A stretch of DNA of 52,760 nucleotides from Planctomycetota bacterium (GTDB lineage Bacteria > Planctomycetota > Phycisphaerae > SM23-33), in contig JAKJER010000043.1 of the NCBI GenBank assembly GCA_022705325.1, forward strand, positions 1-52,760. The letters run 5' to 3'. Every line of letters begins with the position of its first letter. Positions within the stretch are counted from its first letter, which is position 1. Below are positions 42,620 through 50,309 of the stretch, in pieces. A program made the position numbers and the translations under genes. The notes under the pieces were generated by a model, which saw only the letters and a program-made list of their open reading frames with translations, was not told the origin of the DNA and did not search any database.

Positions 42620-44193
42620 AGCGGCTGGTGCTGTACCCGTTCTTCCTGGCGGCGGCGCCGGTGTTGGCGCTGTACGCCGACAACGTGCAGGAGCTTCTTC
42701 CGGGCGACCTGGTTCGCCCGCTGGCGGCGGCGCTGCTGCTGGCGGCGCTGGCCATGCTGGCGACCTGGCCGCTGGTGAAGAAACTGGGCAAGACGGGCCT
42801 TCCGGCGCTGTGCGCGCTGGGTTTTGTGTTCGCCTTTGGGCCCGCGGTTTCGTTGATGCCGTCTGTTCGGATGCGGTTCTTCCTGCCTGCATGGGGCCTG
42901 CTGTGGGGCGGCGGCTACGTGTTCGCCGTTATCCGCCTGCGACGGACGACCAGGTCGCTGGCAGGCCTGACCGGAGCGCTGAACCTGCTGGCGGCTGGGG
43001 TGGCGCTGGCGCCGCTGCTGATGCGGGCGCCGCAGTTGTTCCAGCCGCCGCCGGCTGTGAGCGGGCCGACGGCTGCCTTGGCGCCCACGACCGTCCCGGC
43101 CGGGGCGTCCCTTCCGGACGTGTACTACATCATCCTGGACGCCTACAGCCGCCAGGACGTGCTGGCCAGCCGCTTCGGCTTCGACAACTCCCCCTTCGTC
43201 AACGCCCTTCGCGAGCGGGGTTTCTTCGTCGGCGACCGCGGCCACGCCAACTACATGCACACCCACCTGTCGCTGTCGGCGACGCTCAACATGGAATACC
43301 TGGACGAATACCTCAAGAGGCTGGGGCCGGTGGGCGAGTCTCAGGAGGGCTGGCGCCAGGCCTCGCAGTTCTTCCAGCCGGCCATTACCAATTGCCGCGT
43401 CCGGCGCGAGCTGGAGGCCAGGGGCTACCGGACCGTGGGGCTGGGCACGGCTTACAACATCACGCGCGGGTTCAACGCCCGAGCGGGGTGGCTTTCGACG
43501 GGGCTGACGGAGTTCGAGATGGTGTTGCTCCGCCAGAGCGTCCTGGCAGTGGTCATGGAACGGGTGTCCGTCGACCTGGCGCCGCACGACCTTCACCGCG
43601 ACCGGGTGAAGTACGTCCTGAGCCACCTGCCGCGGGTGGCTCGCCAGGAAGGCCGCAAGTTCGTCGTTGCGCACCTGGTCTGTCCGCACCGCCCCTTCGT
43701 CTTCTATGCCGACGGCAGCGACCGCCCCGCCGACGACCGCTTCAGCAACCTGCTGTGGTGGGAGGAAGCCCTCGAAGTCGACGGGTACGAGGACTGGTAC
43801 CGCGAGGCGTATCCAGAGCAGATCGAGGGCCTGAACCATCTGGTGCTCGATGCGGTCGACGGCATCCTGGCCGGCTCGCAGCACCCGCCGGTCATCATCA
43901 TCCAGGGCGATCATGGCTCGGCGTTGGGGCTGCGGGTCGATCCCAACCAGTGCGACGTGACGGCCCGCCTGGGCGTCCTCAATGCCATCTACCTGCCCGG
44001 CGTCGATCCCGCGAGTCTCGACCCGGCCATGAGTTCGGTCAACACCTTCCGCGTGGTCTTCTCGCGCTGCTTCGGAATGGACCTGCCTTCCCTGGAGAAC
44101 AAGGCCTACCACTCGGGGATGGGCCTGACCCTGACCGACGTGACCCAGCGGGTGCTGGCCGGGACAGCCGGCCAGGAACCGCCCGCCCCCTGA
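42616..44193 (+). CDS. Membrane alkaline-phosphatase/sulfatase-superfamily protein
   Basis: A 525-residue protein with about five N-terminal membrane helices (~5-135), a Pro/Ala/Thr linker (~140-165) and an outer-face alpha/beta domain. The domain opens with PDVYYIILDAYSRQDVL (D175, metal site), where the nucleophile of the superfamily would follow in the RQDV region or shortly after. It ends with IIIQGDHGSA (~434-443), the C-terminal metal site. The layout recalls LTA synthase or EptA-like phospho-group transferases. The usual nucleophilic Thr/Ser is not obvious to me. It overlaps the methyltransferase gene by 4 bp and closes the cassette. A role in modifying an envelope glycan is inferred. 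Confidence 0.75.
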   Translation: MKRLVLYPFFLAAAPVLALYADNVQELLPGDLVRPLAAALLLAALAMLATWPLVKKLGKTGLPALCALGFVFAFGPAVSLMPSVRMRFFLPAWGLLWGGGYVFAVIRLRRTTRSLAGLTGALNLLAAGVALAPLLMRAPQLFQPPPAVSGPTAALAPTTVPAGASLPDVYYIILDAYSRQDVLASRFGFDNSPFVNALRERGFFVGDRGHANYMHTHLSLSATLNMEYLDEYLKRLGPVGESQEGWRQASQFFQPAITNCRVRRELEARGYRTVGLGTAYNITRGFNARAGWLSTGLTEFEMVLLRQSVLAVVMERVSVDLAPHDLHRDRVKYVLSHLPRVARQEGRKFVVAHLVCPHRPFVFYADGSDRPADDRFSNLLWWEEALEVDGYEDWYREAYPEQIEGLNHLVLDAVDGILAGSQHPPVIIIQGDHGSALGLRVDPNQCDVTARLGVLNAIYLPGVDPASLDPAMSSVNTFRVVFSRCFGMDLPSLENKAYHSGMGLTLTDVTQRVLAGTAGQEPPAP

Positions 44194-44272
44194 CCGGGCG
44201 GCGCCGACAGACCGGGCGACGGGGGAGGCTACACGGGGCGGATCCGCCAGTCCCGTGCGACCCGCCCGGCCA

Positions 44273-44436
44273 ATGTCCCATTTGGGCCTCGACTGTCCCC
44301 TTTCTGCGCAGGTTTGTCGGATATTTCATGTTTTTAAGGTTTTGCGAGTACTCTCGTAACATATTTTATTGAAAAGGCTTACGCCGAAATCATGTGTCAT
44401 TTGGCGTGCCGGAATTTTCCGGAAAAATGGGACAGT
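44273..44436. repeat. Copy 2 of the ~165-bp TGTCCC/GGGACA intergenic element
   Basis: The 345-bp gap 44194-44538 between convergent genes holds AATGTCCCATTT at 44273-44284, a second TGTCCCCTTT at 44294 (again 20 bp on), a hairpin TTGCGAG-TACT-CTCGTAA at 44342-44359, GGCTTACGCC at 44376-44385, and TTTTCCGGAAAAATGGGACA ending at 44434. The interior is distinctly AT-richer than the flanks. Order and spacing match 823-988 almost base for base, but the hairpin sequence differs. The rest of the gap holds only the terminator at 44471-44517. Confidence 0.7.
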
Positions 44437-44470
44437 GCGTCCCGGTCGTCCGGGCTGGACGGAGTTGGGC

Positions 44471-44517
44471 AAAAAGAAGCCCGGCCTGGGGCGCTTGCGG
44501 CGCCGTCCAGCCGGGCT
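44471..44517 (-). terminator. Intrinsic terminator of the SGNH-hydrolase operon
   Basis: On the minus strand AGCCCGGC (44517-44510) pairs with GCCGGGCT (44485-44478), enclosing an inner hairpin GGCGC...GCGCC, and is followed by TCTTTTT. It lies 22 bp after the stop of the cupin gene. Confidence 0.75.
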
Positions 44518-44538
44518 CTTGAGTTGCTGTGCGCCGGG

Positions 44539-45234
44539 CTACTTCTTGGCCGGGGCGAGGAACCAGTCGTTGCAGGCGACGTCGCTGTGGCGGACGCCGG
44601 CGTTGTCGTGGACGTTGGCCACCTCGGTGACGATGGCGCCTTCGGGTCCGCCGAACTGCCAGTGGCGGGCGCCCTCGCGGTTGAGCGGGACGAACATGCC
44701 CGGCTTGGCGGCCACCATGTGCTTGACCGTCACCTGCCCGTCCATGTGGCACTTGGGCACGACGACATCGGCGGTCAGGTTGGGCTCGCCCTCGCCCACG
44801 ATGTACGAAAGCCCGTAGCGAACCAGCCAGCCCTCGCGCTTGGCCGGGTTCTTGTCGGTGGACAGGTGCCAGTGCTCGGGCAGCATCTGGCCGGGCATCA
44901 GGAACAGGTCCATCAGCATGTAGCGGTCTTTCTCGTTGTTCATGAACATGACGGCCGCCAGGCCCAGCTTGGTGAACTCGCCCCGACCGTAGTCGGCCAC
45001 CCAGATCTTGTCGCGGACGCCATCGAACACGGGGTAGCCGTGGTGCTTCATGAGGGCGATCACGGCGTCCTTGCCGGCGTCCTCGTCGAACTTGCCGTCC
45101 TTGTAGAACTGCTCGTTGGTAATGGCGAATTTTCCTTTCTCGGCTGCCTGGGCGGTGGAAGCCGCCGTCGCCGCCATGGCCATTCCGATCCCGCCCGCCT
45201 TCAACACGTCTCGTCGATTGATGTGCTCGTTCAT
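44539..45234 (-). CDS. Tat-exported cupin protein, D-lyxose-isomerase-like
   Basis: A 231-residue protein. The N-terminus NRRDVLKAGG plus a hydrophobic, Ala-rich stretch is a Tat signal cleaved near AQA (residue 30). The core is a cupin with metal ligands H121 and H123 in PEHWHLSTDKNP, a lysine shortly after (K132 in AKREGW), and a distal His in ARHWQFGGPEGA. This block closely resembles the D-lyxose ketol-isomerase family, which interconverts D-lyxose and D-xylulose or related sugars. Export of such an isomerase is unusual, so a binding or altered role is possible. It is the last gene of a leftward operon and ends before a clear terminator. The upstream gene lies 45 bp away. Confidence 0.75.
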   Translation of the reverse strand: MNEHINRRDVLKAGGIGMAMAATAASTAQAAEKGKFAITNEQFYKDGKFDEDAGKDAVIALMKHHGYPVFDGVRDKIWVADYGRGEFTKLGLAAVMFMNNEKDRYMLMDLFLMPGQMLPEHWHLSTDKNPAKREGWLVRYGLSYIVGEGEPNLTADVVVPKCHMDGQVTVKHMVAAKPGMFVPLNREGARHWQFGGPEGAIVTEVANVHDNAGVRHSDVACNDWFLAPAKK

Positions 45235-45279
45235 AGGATCCGTTGCTCCAATAAGGTTGTGTCAGACAATCATACGCGT

Positions 45280-46257
45280 CTACTGCCCCTGAATTGCACC
45301 GGTCAACAGATTATGGTAGGCCTTCAGGTCTTTCCAGCTCGCGGCGACGGCGATCTTGCGCCCGGCGGGATCGATGCGGGTAAAGCCCTTGTCGTCGGCG
45401 ACGATGTTCAGGTCCTCCATGACCGCCAGCGAGCGGTCATGCAGGGCGAGGTAGACGGCCACCGTGTCGAACAGGGTGCTGCTGGCCTTCAACTCGTCGA
45501 CGGACTTCTTGCCCGCCCACATGCGGTAGTTCTCCAGGAGGGTCTGGACGATCTTGTCCTGGCTGGCCTTGAGGCGGGCGAAGTTCTCGCCGTCCAGGCG
45601 GATCAGGCCGCAGGTGTCCAGCGGCGTGATGGTCATCGACTTCCACGGCGCCGAGAACACCCGCTGGGCCTCCTTGGGGGCGGCGCGGACGTTCCACTCG
45701 GCGTCGATCTTGTCCTTGCCGCCGTAGCCCTTGCGGACGCTGCCGTGCATGCCCACGAAGTGGGTCTTGGCCGCGATGGCGGGGTCCTTCTCCAGCGCTG
45801 CCGCCACCGTATTCAGCGGCCCGATGGCGATGAGCGTGATCGGCTGTCTGGAGGCGTGGATGGTGTCGATCATCGCCTGCACGCCGTCGGTGTGGACCTT
45901 GCCCGCGTAGGTGGACAGGTCGTAGTCCTTGATGAACTCCTGCTGCTTGGCGGTGCCCTTCTGCGTGCCGGCCCCCAGGCCCACGGGGATGTCGCTCCTC
46001 CCGGCGGCCGTCAGCAGCTTGGCCAGCAGCTTGCCCCTGTACTCCTGCTTGCCGTAGGTGGAGGTGACCAGCTTGACGTCGGCGCGGGCGTGGCGGACGA
46101 GCTGGAACAGGGCCCAGGTGTCGTCGATGTCGTCGCCGATGTCGGTGTCGAGGATGACCGCCATCCTGGCCGGCGCGGCGGAGTCGCTGTCCTGGGCGGC
46201 CAGGACGCGGGGCATCAGCAGCAGGGCGGGCAGGGCAAGCAGGATCGGGATTCGCAT
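45280..46257 (-). CDS. Exported inosine-uridine-type nucleoside hydrolase
   Basis: A 325-residue protein with a signal peptide (MRIPILLALPALLLMPRVLA). The Ca-binding signature DTDIGDDIDD (37-46) is that of nucleoside hydrolases, which cleave N-ribosidic bonds of nucleosides to free base and ribose. Further family blocks are GKVHTDGVQAMIDTI, LIAIGPLNTVAAAL and GMHGSVRKGYGG. The chosen start is ATG 46257 with AAGGAG 6 nt upstream. The C-terminal His/Asp region typical of the active site is partly replaced (SSTLFDTVAVYLAL retains the Asp). It lies 11 bp after the SGNH hydrolase gene and 45 bp before the cupin gene. Periplasmic nucleoside scavenging is the likely role. Confidence 0.87.
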   Translation of the reverse strand: MRIPILLALPALLLMPRVLAAQDSDSAAPARMAVILDTDIGDDIDDTWALFQLVRHARADVKLVTSTYGKQEYRGKLLAKLLTAAGRSDIPVGLGAGTQKGTAKQQEFIKDYDLSTYAGKVHTDGVQAMIDTIHASRQPITLIAIGPLNTVAAALEKDPAIAAKTHFVGMHGSVRKGYGGKDKIDAEWNVRAAPKEAQRVFSAPWKSMTITPLDTCGLIRLDGENFARLKASQDKIVQTLLENYRMWAGKKSVDELKASSTLFDTVAVYLALHDRSLAVMEDLNIVADDKGFTRIDPAGRKIAVAASWKDLKAYHNLLTGAIQGQ

Positions 46258-46268
46258 GAGGGGCTCCT

Positions 46269-47729
46269 TCATTTGCTCGGCGCCGATGCGGGCGCGGTGG
46301 AGGGCCGGGACGAAGCCGGCCTCGCCCCGCCCGGCAGGTTGTGTTCCTTCAGGTAGTCCTCGACGGCCCGGGCGACGACGGCGTGGCCCTCGGGCGTCCA
46401 GTGCTGGTCGTAGGTGAAGTAGACGCGGTTGCCGGCCTCCATCTCGCGGCGGAGGGCGGGCGTGAGCGAGAGAAAACCGATGTCCTGGCGGCGGCAGAAG
46501 TCGGCCATCGCCTGCTCGGGCGCCTGGACGCCCTCGCGGAGTTGCCGGATGAGCCGGTCGGCGGGGGGCAGGTTCCGTTTGATCAGCGAGACGAACGCCC
46601 GCACCTGCTCGGGCCGGTCGGCGATGTCCGTCATCAGGACGTGCGGCTTGTTGGGGGCGTAGAGCACGACCAGGCGGGCGCCGGCGACGCGGCATTCGTC
46701 GGCCATCCCGCGCACGGCGGTGCAGGTGTCGACAAAGCCCTTGGAAGCGGCGAACTCCGCCGCGGTGAAGTCGAACCAGAGCAGGTCCTTGGGGTCGAAG
46801 ACGTAGGGGTGGCGGTTGGCCTGGGGCCCGACCAGAACGGGCATGAGGGCCAGGGCCTCGGCGTTGGGGACCCAGGCGGTGGCGTTGAGGGACGTGAGGT
46901 GCTCCTCGATGGCCCGTCGGACGGCCAGCACCACCGGCGAGAGCTTGAACACCAGGGCGACCTGGTTGTCCACGACGTCGTCCTCCCGCTCGTCGCGGTC
47001 GATCTGGATCGTCGTGCCGCGGAAGTCGTTGCCCTCGTAGATCATCACCAGGACCACTCGCGGGCTCAGGGCCAGGCCCACGTTCTTCAGGTTGAGCAGG
47101 TAGTCGTGGGTGTTGCCGCCGGCCATGCCGAGGTTGTAGACGCTCGAGCCCGTGGACGCGCCCAGCACGCGGGTCCAGGGCTGCTCGTCGGATACCTCCG
47201 AGCCTTCGACGAAGGAATCGCCCACGGCGAGGATGTCGCACGAATCGACCTGGGCGGGGTTCCTGAAGCCCCTGGCGTCGCAGGTGAAGTGGAAGGAGAT
47301 GGGGGGGTACCCGGCCGGGGCGTTGGGGTACGTGCGCCGGGCCCTGGGCTGATCGTGGAACGTGGACTCGTACTTCCAGTTCGCGGGGCGGTGGTAGGAG
47401 GTCTCGCTCTGGACGAACCGCGGGGGGCGCAGCACGCGGGCGATGATGTCGATACTCACCAGGCCCGGCAGGAGGACCAGGAAGACGGCGGCGACGCGGA
47501 AGATGCGCTGGCGGCGTCCCTCGGGTCGGCCCAGGAGGATGTACAGGGCGGGCACGCTCAGCAGCAGGACCAGGGCCTGAATGGTGAACTTCTCCAGGCT
47601 GTACCAGCCGAGGACCGTCTGACGGTCCCGGGCGATCTGGCGGGCCACGTTGCTGGGAATCAGCCACAGGACCAGGTTGACCAGGATGAGCACCCAGGCC
47701 GCTCGGCGAGGGGTCGGTTTCCAGTTCAT
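46269..47729 (-). CDS. Membrane-anchored SGNH/GDSL-type hydrolase
   Basis: A 486-residue protein. Three hydrophobic helices lie near residues 11-28, 48-66 and 78-98. The outer-face domain has the SGNH blocks: GDSFVEG (170-176, nucleophile Ser172), a Gly in NLGMAGGNTHDY (block II), MIYEGNDFRG (block III Asn) and YDQHWTPEGH near 445 (block V D-x-H). All four are present, so esterase or acetyl-transfer chemistry is plausible. AlgX/AlgJ-type O-acetylation proteins share this DxHW ending. The start at ATG 47729 has GGAG 7 nt upstream. First gene of the leftward operon with the nucleoside hydrolase. The substrate is unknown. Confidence 0.8.
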   Translation of the reverse strand: MNWKPTPRRAAWVLILVNLVLWLIPSNVARQIARDRQTVLGWYSLEKFTIQALVLLLSVPALYILLGRPEGRRQRIFRVAAVFLVLLPGLVSIDIIARVLRPPRFVQSETSYHRPANWKYESTFHDQPRARRTYPNAPAGYPPISFHFTCDARGFRNPAQVDSCDILAVGDSFVEGSEVSDEQPWTRVLGASTGSSVYNLGMAGGNTHDYLLNLKNVGLALSPRVVLVMIYEGNDFRGTTIQIDRDEREDDVVDNQVALVFKLSPVVLAVRRAIEEHLTSLNATAWVPNAEALALMPVLVGPQANRHPYVFDPKDLLWFDFTAAEFAASKGFVDTCTAVRGMADECRVAGARLVVLYAPNKPHVLMTDIADRPEQVRAFVSLIKRNLPPADRLIRQLREGVQAPEQAMADFCRRQDIGFLSLTPALRREMEAGNRVYFTYDQHWTPEGHAVVARAVEDYLKEHNLPGGARPASSRPSTAPASAPSK

Positions 47730-47905
47730 GCAAGGGCTCCGCAACTCAGGGAGTTGCCGCCGCTGCGCGGCGAAAACGATAAGAGAACATTGTCGGCAAA
47801 CGCGGCGGGGAATGCAAGGCCTCGCGGGGCGCATGCGGGCCGGGCCGGCCGACCGCCTGTTCCCCGGCGGGCGAGCAAAAACGTGCTGGACGGAGCCGGA
47901 CCGGT

Positions 47906-47911
47906 TATAAT
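47906..47911 (+). promoter_or_regulatory. Perfect TATAAT -10 box upstream of the Asn/Arg-rich protein gene
   Basis: TATAAT at 47906-47911 lies about 70 bp before ATG 47981. The -35 region at the right distance (GTGCTG) is weak, so activation by a regulator is possible. Confidence 0.4.
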
Positions 47912-47980
47912 ATGCGATAGCATTTTCGGGCGTGGTCGATCGGCAGACGACGTTTGGCCATGATATCGGGAGACGACACC

Positions 47981-48661
47981 ATGAGCATCCTGCGAACAGC
48001 GTTGGCCCTTGTGGTAGCCATTGCGCTTGTGGCTCCGGCCTGGGCGGCCGAGGCCAAAGCCCCCAAGAAGGCCGAGCAGCAGAAGAAGAAGGAACAAAAG
48101 GCCAAGCCCGCCAAGCAGGCAGCCGCTTCGACCGGTCAGGAGTCGACCGACAAGAAGGTCCAAGGGGTGGTCCTCCGAGGCATCCAGCGCCAGGTGGTGG
48201 AGATGCGGGAGTACACCGGCCTGGAGCTGAAGACCGAGGGGACCGACGAGGTCATCAAGCTGCTGGTGCCCTTCATCGAGGATGCAACCACCAAGCGGCT
48301 GAGCGTCGATCGCGAGAAGCTCGACCAGCTCGCCCGCCTGCGCGTGGGCTACACCGTTGCGGTGACTTACTACACCGACAAGGACTGGAACTGGATCCGC
48401 AGCCTGGAGATCCTCGACGACGGCCAGGACGAGGACAAGGACCAGGCCAAGGACAAGAAGGACGCCAACCACAACAATCGCAACAATCGCAACCGCGACC
48501 GGAACAACCGCAATCGTCGCAACAACAATCGCGACCGGAACACCGGCAACGCCAAGCCCCAGCCGCAGAACAACCAGTCCAAGTCCTCCGGTCCCGTCCC
48601 CAACCCCAACAACATGAACGTGCCCCAGAAGATCGCCCCCGTTCCCCTGAAGATCAAGTAG
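47981..48661 (+). CDS. Small secreted protein with Asn/Arg/Asp-rich low-complexity tail
   Basis: A 226-residue protein starting at ATG 47981, with GGGAG 8 nt upstream. The signal peptide ends near PAWAAEA (residue ~24). A Lys-rich stretch (~25-50) is followed by a compact region (~58-145) containing VQGVVLRGIQRQVVEMREY and KLDQLARLRVGYTVAVTYYT, which may be a small beta fold. Residues ~150-205 are almost only Asp, Lys, Asn, Arg and Gln (RNNRNRDRNNRNRRNNNRD-type runs), and the tail is Pro/Asn-rich. No family is recognised. Such tails are disordered and highly charged, suggesting binding to polyanions such as surface glycans. This is an inference only. Confidence 0.7.
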   Translation: MSILRTALALVVAIALVAPAWAAEAKAPKKAEQQKKKEQKAKPAKQAAASTGQESTDKKVQGVVLRGIQRQVVEMREYTGLELKTEGTDEVIKLLVPFIEDATTKRLSVDREKLDQLARLRVGYTVAVTYYTDKDWNWIRSLEILDDGQDEDKDQAKDKKDANHNNRNNRNRDRNNRNRRNNNRDRNTGNAKPQPQNNQSKSSGPVPNPNNMNVPQKIAPVPLKIK

Positions 48662-48783
48662 CGGGCCCAAGGCGGGGCGGTCGCTCCACTCCAGCTAAAG
48701 TTTCCTCCCTGGCGGGCGATAAAGAATACGTCCGGCCGGTCCGGGCCGAGGTCTGTCCGCAGTCGCTCTTGCGGGAGGAACGC

Positions 48784-49002
48784 ATGGAAGTTCTTGTCGC
48801 ACGACAGCCGGTTCTCGACCGTCAAACGGACGTGTACGCGCACGAGGTACCGTTCTGCTCGGGATTCGAGGACTGTTCCGACTCGCTGGGCAACCAGAAG
48901 GCCGGCGTGGACCTGACGGCGTTCGTGGGCTTCGGCGAACTGACCGATGGCAAGCGGGACTTCAAGTGGGCCAACGAGGCGATCGGACGGCTATCGGGAT
49001 GA
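48784..49002 (+). pseudogene. Truncated EAL/HDOD (YuxH-like) protein remnant
   Basis: A 72-residue open frame with a strong GGGAGGA ribosome site. MEVLVARQPVLDRQTDVYAHEV matches the N-terminus of EAL-HDOD regulators (typically M-x-V-F-V-A-R-Q-P-I-x-D-R...Y-E-L-L-F-R). The last part VDLTAFVGFGELTDGKRDFKWANEAI also resembles the following segment of the same family. The rest of the ~400-residue protein, including the HDOD domain, is missing. The remnant is followed after 9 bp by the next gene. It may be a decayed gene or a short peptide still translated to couple the downstream gene. I judge decay more likely. Confidence 0.55.
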
Positions 49003-49011
49003 GGGGCCACC

Positions 49012-50295
49012 ATGCAGTCAAACGTTGAAGCGCCAACCGCCGGCGGACCTGTCGTCTTAGAGGACGGCGGCCCGGACGGTTGTCCGGCCCGTGTCGCCCT
49101 GCGGCTCGCGCTGGCGGTAGGGGCGGTTGTCTTCATCTGGTCGATGATCCTCTCTGCCTTCCTGGGCGCCCACCCTGGCGCGCCCCTGCTCCGCTCCAAC
49201 GACGCCCTCTTCAGCCTGGACGTGTCCAGCCGGACCACCCGCCTGACCACGTTCTCGTTCTCCACGACTCACCCGCTGATGGGCACGGCGTGGGCGGTCA
49301 TCGGCTGGACGCTGAGGAGGGGGTTGGGCCTGTTCATGGAAGACCGACAGGCCGCGGTGGTCGGTTGCAGGATCATCATGGCCGCGACGATGGCCATCGC
49401 CTGGGGCGCACTCTTCTACGTCGCCAGGCGCCTGGGCGCGTCGCTGTCGCGGCTGCTGGTCCTGCTGCCGGTGAGCCTGCTGTTCACCGCCAACACCATC
49501 GCTGTCCTGCCCGACGTGTACGGGCTGTCCATGTTCACCCTGTCGCTGACCGTCCTGCCCATGGCCCTGGACTGGAGCGGCAGCCGGAAGCTGTGGTTCC
49601 TCTTGCTGGTCGTCTTCCTCTCGTCCGGAACGACGTTGACCAACGGGATCCTGCCGATGCTGCTGCTGGTGTACGAGACGCGACGCCAGGGGTACCTGAC
49701 CTGGGCGTGGTGCCGCCGGCACAGTCGGCCGCTGCTGGCCATCCTGGCGGCCGTCGTCCTGACGCTGGCGGTGACGGGCAAGACGTTGTTCCGACGGGCG
49801 ACTGAAGGCGATACTGTCCTCAACCGCCACTGGAACCTGACCTTGGTCAAGGAGCCGACTCACGCCGCCCTTCATCTGCTCATGGGCTTGACCTATCCGG
49901 CTGTTGGCCCCGAAACGCTCGAGTGGGGCGAAGGGTCGAAGGTGTCGTACTCGCTCTGGCATCTGGACCAGTACGGCCTGTTCAGCGGCTTGGCGGCGGC
50001 GGTGTGGACGGCGTTGCTGGCGATGTGCCTGACCGTGTTCTTCCGCGACCGGAAGCTCAGCGCGTTCGGCTTCGCCCTGGCCGCGTGGTACCTGTTCAAC
50101 GTGCTCTTCTATAACCTGTGGGGCAATGAGTTCTTCCTCTACTCGATCAACTGGTCCTGGGCGATCGTGCTGGTTTTGCTGGTCGGAAGCCGGAAGCTGC
50201 CGGTCAAAGTGCTCGCACCCGCGGCGGCGGTCATCTGCGTCGGGCAGGTCGTCACCATCGTCGCCATCGCGCGGGCCGTCGCGGCGCTGGGGTAG
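49012..50295 (+). CDS. Polytopic membrane protein of unknown function
   Basis: A 427-residue protein with about ten hydrophobic helices and a short acidic N-terminus. One loop, near residues 60-100 (RSNDALFSLDVSSRTTRL, TTFSFSTTHPLMG), contains acidic and His residues as in GT-C type enzymes, but no definite family signature is seen. It follows the EAL/HDOD remnant after 9 bp, with GAGGGG as ribosome site. The acyltransferase gene starts 14 bp later, so the three form a rightward operon. A glycosyltransferase or lipid-modifying role is possible from the neighbourhood; it is not shown by the sequence. Confidence 0.75.
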   Translation: MQSNVEAPTAGGPVVLEDGGPDGCPARVALRLALAVGAVVFIWSMILSAFLGAHPGAPLLRSNDALFSLDVSSRTTRLTTFSFSTTHPLMGTAWAVIGWTLRRGLGLFMEDRQAAVVGCRIIMAATMAIAWGALFYVARRLGASLSRLLVLLPVSLLFTANTIAVLPDVYGLSMFTLSLTVLPMALDWSGSRKLWFLLLVVFLSSGTTLTNGILPMLLLVYETRRQGYLTWAWCRRHSRPLLAILAAVVLTLAVTGKTLFRRATEGDTVLNRHWNLTLVKEPTHAALHLLMGLTYPAVGPETLEWGEGSKVSYSLWHLDQYGLFSGLAAAVWTALLAMCLTVFFRDRKLSAFGFALAAWYLFNVLFYNLWGNEFFLYSINWSWAIVLVLLVGSRKLPVKVLAPAAAVICVGQVVTIVAIARAVAALG

Positions 50296-50309
50296 GGAAA
50301 GGCAACGGG

